From Pseudomonas sp. SID14000 (GTDB lineage: Bacteria > Pseudomonadota > Gammaproteobacteria > Pseudomonadales > Pseudomonadaceae), in NCBI RefSeq assembly GCF_002165135.1, contig NZ_NFZQ01000012.1:124001-188000 (forward strand): DNA of 64,000 nucleotides, written 5' to 3'. Below are positions 58,920 through 64,000 of the stretch, in pieces. The notes under the pieces are model-generated. The model was not told the origin of the DNA. It saw only the letters and a list, made by a program, of their open reading frames with translations, and made no database searches. Made by a program: the position numbers and the translations under genes. Numbering within the stretch: the stretch's first letter is position 1; each line of letters begins with the position of its first letter.

Positions 58920-60296
58920 ATGTTCGAAAACCTGACCGACCGCCTGTCACAGACGCTGCGCCATGTCACCGGCAAGGCCAAGCTGACCGAAGACAACATC
59001 AAGGACACGCTGCGCGAAGTGCGCATGGCCCTGCTCGAGGCCGACGTTGCCCTGCCGGTGGTCAAGGATTTCGTCAACAGCGTCAAGGACCGTGCAGTCG
59101 GCACCGAAGTGTCGCGCAGCCTGACCCCGGGCCAGGCGTTCGTGAAGATCGTCCAGGCCGAGCTGGAAAGCCTGATGGGTGCGGCCAACGAAGACCTCGC
59201 GCTGAACGCCGCCCCGCCCGCCGTAGTGTTGATGGCTGGTCTGCAGGGTGCCGGTAAGACCACCACCGCCGGCAAGCTGGCGCGCTTCCTCAAGGAGCGC
59301 AAGAAGAAGAGCGTGATGGTGGTGTCCGCTGACGTCTACCGTCCGGCGGCGATCAAGCAGCTGGAAACCCTCGCCAACGACATCGGCGTCACCTTCTTCC
59401 CGTCCGACATCAGCCAGAAGCCGGTGGCCATCGCCGAAGCGGCCATCCGCGAAGCCAAGCTGAAGTTCATCGACGTGGTCATCGTCGATACCGCCGGCCG
59501 TCTGCACATCGACGCCGACATGATGGACGAGATCAAGGCGCTGCACGCCGCGGTCAAGCCGATCGAGACCCTGTTCGTGGTCGATGCCATGACCGGCCAG
59601 GACGCCGCCAACACCGCCAAGGCGTTTGGCGAGGCGCTGCCGCTGACCGGCGTGGTGCTGACCAAGGTCGATGGTGACGCTCGTGGCGGTGCCGCGCTGT
59701 CGGTACGAGCCATCACCGGCAAACCGATCAAGTTCATCGGTATGGGCGAGAAGACCGAAGCCCTCGAACCGTTCCACCCCGACCGCGTCGCCTCGCGCAT
59801 TCTCGGCATGGGGGACGTGCTCAGCCTGATCGAACAGGCCGAACAGAACATCGACAAGGCCAAGGCCGACAAGCTGGCCAAGAAGCTGAAGAAGGGCAAG
59901 GGCTTCGATCTCGAAGACTTCCGTGACCAGCTGCAGCAGATGAAGAACATGGGCGGCCTCGGCGGCCTGATGGACAAGCTGCCGAGCATCGGTGGGGTCA
60001 ACCTGTCGCAGATGGGCAACGCCCAGGGCGCGGCCGAGAAGCAGTTCAAGCAGATGGAAGCGATCATCAACTCCATGACGCCGGCCGAGCGCCGTGATCC
60101 TGAGTTGATCAGCGGCTCGCGCAAGCGCCGAATCGCCATTGGCTCCGGCACTCAGGTGCAGGACGTCGGCCGCTTGATCAAGCAGCACAAGCAAATGCAG
60201 AAGATGATGAAGAAATTCTCCGCCAAGGGCGGCATGGCCAAGATGATGCGCGGCCTGGGCGGGATGCTGCCAGGTGGCGGCATGCCGAAGCTGTAA
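58920..60296 (+). CDS. ffh: Signal recognition particle protein Ffh
   Basis: A 458-residue GTPase of the SRP. N domain (1-85), G domain with GLQGAGKTTT (about residue 106), VDTAGRLHID, TKVDGDARGGAALS, then the Met-rich M domain (about 300-458; QQMKNMGGLGGLMDKLP, MKKFSAKGGMAKMMRGLGGM) that binds 4.5S RNA and signal peptides. ATG 58920 has AAAGGATC upstream. Confidence 0.97.
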   Translation: MFENLTDRLSQTLRHVTGKAKLTEDNIKDTLREVRMALLEADVALPVVKDFVNSVKDRAVGTEVSRSLTPGQAFVKIVQAELESLMGAANEDLALNAAPPAVVLMAGLQGAGKTTTAGKLARFLKERKKKSVMVVSADVYRPAAIKQLETLANDIGVTFFPSDISQKPVAIAEAAIREAKLKFIDVVIVDTAGRLHIDADMMDEIKALHAAVKPIETLFVVDAMTGQDAANTAKAFGEALPLTGVVLTKVDGDARGGAALSVRAITGKPIKFIGMGEKTEALEPFHPDRVASRILGMGDVLSLIEQAEQNIDKAKADKLAKKLKKGKGFDLEDFRDQLQQMKNMGGLGGLMDKLPSIGGVNLSQMGNAQGAAEKQFKQMEAIINSMTPAERRDPELISGSRKRRIAIGSGTQVQDVGRLIKQHKQMQKMMKKFSAKGGMAKMMRGLGGMLPGGGMPKL

Positions 60297-60428
60297 ACCC
60301 TATTCCGGGTGCATGCCGTTTGTCCGGCAGGCGCCCAGAACCCCCGCTGTGGCGGGGCAACGGCCGCGGATTTCGCGGCTCAACCGGCAGATCTGGACGG
60401 TAGGGCAGGGCCTTGCCGAAAAAGTCAT

Positions 60429-60457
60429 TTGCAAATGTCCGTGTATTCCCCGAGAAT
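60429..60457 (+). promoter_or_regulatory. Probable promoter of rpsP-rimM-trmD-rplS
   Basis: TTGCAA, 17 bases, GAGAAT (four of six each), ending 98 bases before rpsP, after a GC hairpin (CCCCGC/GCGGGG, 60342-60357) that follows ffh. Confidence 0.5.
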
Positions 60458-60555
60458 ATGCGGCCTTTTGGGCACCCGTGTGCCTATTTGGCATTCAGAT
60501 TTGCAGTACCAGCTGCTGTATCAACTGCAGCACCGACTATAGGAACGATGTTCAC

Positions 60556-60807
60556 ATGGTAACCATTCGTCTGGCCCGTGGCGGCTCGAAAAAGCGCCCT
60601 TTCTACCACCTGACCGTGACCAACTCGCGTAACGCCCGTGACGGCCGTTTCGTTGAGCGCGTAGGTTTCTTCAACCCGATCGCTGCTGGCGCCGAAGTCA
60701 AGCTGTCGGTCAACCAAGAGCGCGTCAACTACTGGCTGAGCCAGGGTGCACAGCCGTCTGAGCGCGTTGCTCAGCTGCTGAAGGACGCTGCCAAGGCTGC
60801 TGCCTGA
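60556..60807 (+). CDS. rpsP: 30S ribosomal protein S16
   Basis: An 83-residue S16: MVTIRLARGGSKKRPFYHLT, DGRFVERVGFFNP, and SQGAQPSERVAQLL. AGGA lies 11 bases before the ATG 60556. First of the rpsP-rimM-trmD-rplS operon. Confidence 0.97.
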   Translation: MVTIRLARGGSKKRPFYHLTVTNSRNARDGRFVERVGFFNPIAAGAEVKLSVNQERVNYWLSQGAQPSERVAQLLKDAAKAAA

Positions 60808-60812
60808 GTAGT

Positions 60813-61349
60813 ATGAACGCGACGCCAGAAAAGGCTGACGACCTCATCGTCGTTGGCAAGATTTTTTCGGTTCACGGCGTTCGCGGCGAGGTGAAGGTGT
60901 ATTCCTTTACCGATCCGATTGAAAACCTGTTGGATTATCCGCGCTGGACGCTTCGGCACGAAGGCAAGGTAAAGCAGGTCGAGCTGGTCAACGGTCGTGG
61001 CTCCCAGAAGGGCCTGGTCGTGAAGCTGAAAGGCCTCGATGATCGCGATGAAGCCCGTCTTCTGAGCGGTTACGAAATCTGCATCCCGCGGAGCCTTTTG
61101 CCCAACCTGGCTGCTGACGAGTACTACTGGTACCAGTTGGTGGGCCTGAAGGTCATCAACCAGGACGAACAACTGTTCGGCAAGGTCGATCACCTGTTGG
61201 AGACCGGTGCGAACGATGTAATGGTGGTCAAGCCCTGCGCTGGCAGCCTGGATGATCGCGAGCGTTTGTTGCCCTACACGGCGCAATGTGTGCTCGACGT
61301 CGACCTGGAAGCAGGCGTGATGCGGGTTGAATGGGACGCGGACTTCTAA
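60813..61349 (+). CDS. rimM: Ribosome maturation factor RimM
   Basis: A 178-residue RimM with N-terminal RimM domain (GKIFSVHGVRGEVKVYSFTD) and C-terminal PRC-barrel (YYWYQLVGLKVINQDEQLFG). It binds S19 and helps 30S head maturation. It starts five bases after rpsP and ends three before trmD. Confidence 0.96.
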   Translation: MNATPEKADDLIVVGKIFSVHGVRGEVKVYSFTDPIENLLDYPRWTLRHEGKVKQVELVNGRGSQKGLVVKLKGLDDRDEARLLSGYEICIPRSLLPNLAADEYYWYQLVGLKVINQDEQLFGKVDHLLETGANDVMVVKPCAGSLDDRERLLPYTAQCVLDVDLEAGVMRVEWDADF

Positions 61350-61352
61350 ACG

Positions 61353-62105
61353 ATGGGTAACCTTCGCGTAGATGTCATCACGTTGTTCCCCGAGATGTTC
61401 TCGGCCATCACGGAGTACGGCATTACCAGCCGCGCGGTGAAACAGGGGTTGCTTCAGGTGACTTGCTGGAACCCGCGGGACTACACCACAGATCGTCACC
61501 ACACGGTGGATGATCGGCCGTTTGGCGGTGGTCCGGGCATGGTGATGAAAATCAAGCCTCTGGAAGACGCCCTGGTTAGCGCCAGGCAAGCGACCGGAGC
61601 AACGGCGAAGGTGATCTACCTGTCGCCACAAGGCCGCAAGCTGACCCAGCAGGCGGTCAAAGGCCTGGCCGAACAGGAATCGTTGATCCTGATCGCCGGT
61701 CGTTATGAAGGCATCGACGAGCGCTTTATCGAGGCTCATGTCGATGAGGAGTGGTCGATTGGCGACTATGTGCTTTCCGGTGGCGAGCTGCCGGCCATGG
61801 TACTGATCGATGCGGTTACACGGCTGCTGCCCGGAGCTTTAGGGCATGTGGACTCGGCGGAAGAAGATTCCTTCACCGACGGTCTGCTCGATTGCCCGCA
61901 CTACACCCGACCTGAGGTGTATGCGGATCAGCGTGTTCCCGACGTGTTGCTAAGTGGCAACCATGCACACATCCGGCGTTGGAGAATGAAGCAGTCCCTT
62001 GGTAGGACCTTCGAACGACGCGCCGATCTTCTGGAAAGTCGCTCGCTTTCTGGAGAAGAGAAGAAGCTGCTCGAGGAATATCTCCGCGAGCGGGACGATA
62101 GTTAA
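61353..62105 (+). CDS. trmD: tRNA (guanine-N1)-methyltransferase
   Basis: A 250-residue SPOUT enzyme that methylates G37 of tRNAs using S-adenosylmethionine. The knot motifs are visible: FGGGPGMVMKI, LIAGRYEGIDERF and IGDYVLSGGELPAMVLIDAV. It has the family length. Confidence 0.97.
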   Translation: MGNLRVDVITLFPEMFSAITEYGITSRAVKQGLLQVTCWNPRDYTTDRHHTVDDRPFGGGPGMVMKIKPLEDALVSARQATGATAKVIYLSPQGRKLTQQAVKGLAEQESLILIAGRYEGIDERFIEAHVDEEWSIGDYVLSGGELPAMVLIDAVTRLLPGALGHVDSAEEDSFTDGLLDCPHYTRPEVYADQRVPDVLLSGNHAHIRRWRMKQSLGRTFERRADLLESRSLSGEEKKLLEEYLRERDDS

Positions 62106-62147
62106 ACGTATCGATGGTGGATCACGTATCCATCTTAGGAGCACAGC

Positions 62148-62498
62148 ATGACCAACAAGATCATCCAGCAGCTCGAAGCCGAGCAGATGAGCAAGGAAAT
62201 CCCGACCTTCGCACCAGGCGACACCGTTGTCGTCCAGGTTAAAGTGAAGGAAGGCGAGCGTTCCCGTCTGCAGGCATTCGAAGGCGTCGTTATCGCCAAG
62301 CGTAACCGCGGTCTGAACAGCGCCTTCACCGTGCGCAAGATCTCCAGCGGCGTTGGCGTAGAGCGTACCTTCCAGACCTACAGCCCGCAAATCGACAGCC
62401 TGGCCGTGAAACGTCGTGGTGACGTGCGTAAAGCCAAGCTGTACTACCTGCGCGACCTGTCCGGCAAAGCCGCTCGCATCAAGGAAAAACTGTCCTGA
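62148..62498 (+). CDS. rplS: 50S ribosomal protein L19
   Basis: A 116-residue L19: PTFAPGDTVVVQVKVKEGER, SRLQAFEGVVIAKRNRGLN, FTVRKISSGVGVERTF. AGGAG lies before the ATG. A strong terminator follows. Confidence 0.97.
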   Translation: MTNKIIQQLEAEQMSKEIPTFAPGDTVVVQVKVKEGERSRLQAFEGVVIAKRNRGLNSAFTVRKISSGVGVERTFQTYSPQIDSLAVKRRGDVRKAKLYYLRDLSGKAARIKEKLS

Positions 62499-62534
62499 GT
62501 GCAGTTTGCCCGGTGGCCGAGGCCGCCTAGCGAG

Positions 62535-62561
62535 AAAAAGCAGCCTTCGGGCTGCTTTTTT
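62535..62561 (+). terminator. Intrinsic terminator of the rplS operon
   Basis: AAAAAGCAGCC and GGCTGCTTTTT form an 11-bp stem with a UUCG tetraloop, followed by one more T. A classic strong terminator. Confidence 0.93.
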
Positions 62562-62590
62562 GCTTTTTGCCCCCCGAAGATGTGATTGCC

Positions 62591-62998
62591 ATGACTACCC
62601 GAGACCAGGAAATCCTGCGCCGTACCGAACTGTCGGTGACCCGCGTGACCAAGGCGGTGTTCCCCAGCACCACCAACCACCACAACACCCTGTTTGGCGG
62701 CACCGCCCTGGCCTGGATGGACGAAGTGTCGTTCATCGCCGCCACGCGCTTCTGCCGCCTGCCGCTGGTGACCGTGTCGACCGACCGCATCGACTTCAAG
62801 CACCCGATCCCGGCGGGCTCGATCGTGGAGTTGGTGGGGTCGGTCATCAAGGTGGGTAATACCAGCTTGCAGGTGCAGGTGGATGTGTTTGTCGAGAACA
62901 TGTACCTGGATGGGCGCGAGCGAGCGATCCATGGGGTGTTCAGCTTCGTCGCCATCGACGAGGACAAGCGCCCGGTGCCGGTTTTGCCCCAGGCCTGA
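62591..62998 (+). CDS. Acyl-CoA thioesterase, hotdog fold (YciA-like)
   Basis: A 135-residue hotdog thioesterase: STTNHHNTLFGGTALAWMDE (about residues 26-45, the conserved N..G-D/E active site) and VTVSTDRIDFKHPIPAGSIV. It hydrolyses acyl-CoA esters, possibly acetyl- to medium-chain. ATG 62591 gives MTTRDQEILRRTEL; in-frame codons upstream overlap the terminator region. Confidence 0.9.
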   Translation: MTTRDQEILRRTELSVTRVTKAVFPSTTNHHNTLFGGTALAWMDEVSFIAATRFCRLPLVTVSTDRIDFKHPIPAGSIVELVGSVIKVGNTSLQVQVDVFVENMYLDGRERAIHGVFSFVAIDEDKRPVPVLPQA

Positions 62999-63002
62999 GT
63001 TC

Positions 63003-63076
63003 GCTCCCACAGGGATCGCACATACCTCGAGGGCGGTGATATCCCTGTGGGAGCGGCTTTAGCCGCGAAGAGGCCA
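63003..63076. repeat. REP pair, left unit shortened
   Basis: Left CGCTCCCACAGGGAT (63003-63017), right ATCCCTGTGGGAGCGGCTTT through GGCC (63042-63076). The right core is GGCTTTAGCCGCG. It lies between the thioesterase gene and xerD. Confidence 0.88.
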
Positions 63077-63139
63077 GTACAGACAACAATTATGCTGCTG
63101 TGAAACACTAAGCCACCTCCAACACCCAGCAGCCCCCGA

Positions 63140-64000
63140 ATGCCCGCCCTGGACCACCCCCTGATCGACCAGTTCCTCGACGCCCTGTGGCTTGAAAAGG
63201 GCCTGTCCGAAAACACCCGCGTGTCCTACCGCAGCGACCTGGCCCTGTTCAACGGCTGGCTGCAGGAACATTCGGTATCCTTGCCCGACGCCGGCCGCGA
63301 CCTGATTCTCGACCACCTGGCCTGGCGCCTCGACCAAGGCTACAAACCGCGCTCCACGGCACGCTTCCTGTCCGGCCTGCGCGGCTTCTTCCGCTACCTG
63401 CTGCGGGAAAAGCTGGTGGCCATCGACCCAACCCTGCAAGTCGACATGCCGCAACTGGGCAAGCCGCTGCCCAAGTCGCTGTCCGAAGCCGACGTCGAAG
63501 CCTTGCTGCAGGCCCCTGACCTGGGCGAAGCCATCGGCCAGCGTGATCGCGCCATGCTCGAAGTGCTCTATGCCTGCGGCCTGCGGGTTACCGAACTGGT
63601 CAGCCTGACCCTCGACCAGGTCAACCTGCGCCAGGGCGTGCTGCGGGTGATGGGCAAGGGCAGCAAGGAGCGCCTGGTGCCCATGGGCGAAGAGGCGGTG
63701 CTATGGCTGCAGCGCTACCTGCGTGATGGCCGCGCGGAGCTGCTCAATGGCCGCCCCAGCGACGTCTTGTTCCCCAGCCAGCGCGGCGAGCAGATGACCC
63801 GGCAAACCTTCTGGCATCGCATCAAGCACCATGCCCGAGTCGCCGGAATCGACAAGCCGCTGTCGCCGCACACCCTGCGCCATGCCTTCGCCACTCATCT
63901 GCTCAACCACGGCGCAGACCTGCGCGTGGTACAGATGCTGCTGGGCCACAGTGACCTGTCGACCACGCAGATCTACACCCATGTCGCCAAGGCCCGCTTG
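63140..64000 (+). CDS. xerD: Tyrosine recombinase XerD (3' end outside window)
   Basis: 287 residues of an expected 298 or so; the end lies beyond the window. N-terminal SAM-like core-binding domain (about residues 1-90), then the catalytic domain with all active residues: R in GLRVTEL, K in GKGSKERLVP, H and R in HTLRHAF, H in LLGHSDLSTTQ, and the nucleophile Y in QIYTHV. With XerC it resolves chromosome dimers at dif. The start MPALDHPLIDQFL at ATG 63140 fits XerD. Confidence 0.95.
   Translation, partial: MPALDHPLIDQFLDALWLEKGLSENTRVSYRSDLALFNGWLQEHSVSLPDAGRDLILDHLAWRLDQGYKPRSTARFLSGLRGFFRYLLREKLVAIDPTLQVDMPQLGKPLPKSLSEADVEALLQAPDLGEAIGQRDRAMLEVLYACGLRVTELVSLTLDQVNLRQGVLRVMGKGSKERLVPMGEEAVLWLQRYLRDGRAELLNGRPSDVLFPSQRGEQMTRQTFWHRIKHHARVAGIDKPLSPHTLRHAFATHLLNHGADLRVVQMLLGHSDLSTTQIYTHVAKARL

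Overview
The window is a contiguous stretch of a high-G+C gammaproteobacterial chromosome. Gene content, gene order and repeats point to the Pseudomonas putida group. It has the periplasmic glucose uptake and Entner-Doudoroff block in the order gtrS, gtsABCD, oprB, mutarotase, hexR, zwf-pgl-eda. It also has an Xcp-like type II secretion (T2S) locus with its own tatABC, and many 25-30 bp REP palindromes carrying GCGGGTTTACCCGC or GCAGCCTTGTGCTGC cores. No tRNA, rRNA, CRISPR array, prophage or insertion sequence was found. The first gene (gtrS) and the last (xerD) are cut by the window edges.

Layout. (1) 1-13.4 kb, glucose use: a sensor kinase, an AGE-family sugar isomerase, the glucose ABC importer and its porin, hexose-6-phosphate mutarotase, the repressor HexR, and zwf-pgl-eda, which take glucose-6-phosphate to 6-phosphogluconate and split KDPG to pyruvate and glyceraldehyde-3-phosphate. 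(2) 13.4-34 kb, housekeeping: leuA with a possible Leu-rich leader peptide, an M23 peptidase, xseA, a LysR/TauE pair, guaBA, an AT-rich membrane sulfatase-fold gene, a Tat-exported multicopper oxidase with tadA, mltF, and purL with a small NIF3/YqfO-like gene. (3) 34-49.6 kb, a probable phosphate-starvation export locus: tatABC, a detached gspK, phoX, and a probable 12-gene operon that starts with a SoxB/5'-nucleotidase-like Tat protein and continues with gspCDEFGHIJLMN. PhoB-box-like direct repeats lie in both divergent intergenic regions of this locus. (4) 49.6-50.3 kb, a non-coding array of four 144-bp tandem repeats enclosed by 62-bp perfect inverted repeats. (5) 50.3-64 kb, housekeeping: an L,D-transpeptidase-fold protein, two Nudix hydrolases, a gamma-carbonic anhydrase-like protein, a DUF1289 protein, a short VUT transporter, purT, an MFS transporter, a CNNM/CorC protein, YpjD, ffh, rpsP-rimM-trmD-rplS, a hotdog thioesterase and xerD.

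How the genes work together. The glucose block is a route from outer membrane to central metabolism: OprB, GtsA, GtsBCD, then Zwf, Pgl and Eda, with HexR divergent from zwf. The secretion block suggests a two-step export path: folded Tat substrates (PhoX and the SoxB-like protein, both with lipobox-like Cys) enter the periplasm through a dedicated TatABC and may then cross the outer membrane through the T2S machine.

Most unusual points: the 144-bp array inside perfect 62-bp inverted repeats; a REP pair lying in frame inside the gspJ leader; a SoxB-like protein that seems to have lost its metal ligands; candidate Pho boxes tying Tat, T2S and PhoX together; a short Leu-rich ORF ahead of leuA; and two long palindromes that share one core but have different, self-complementary arms.
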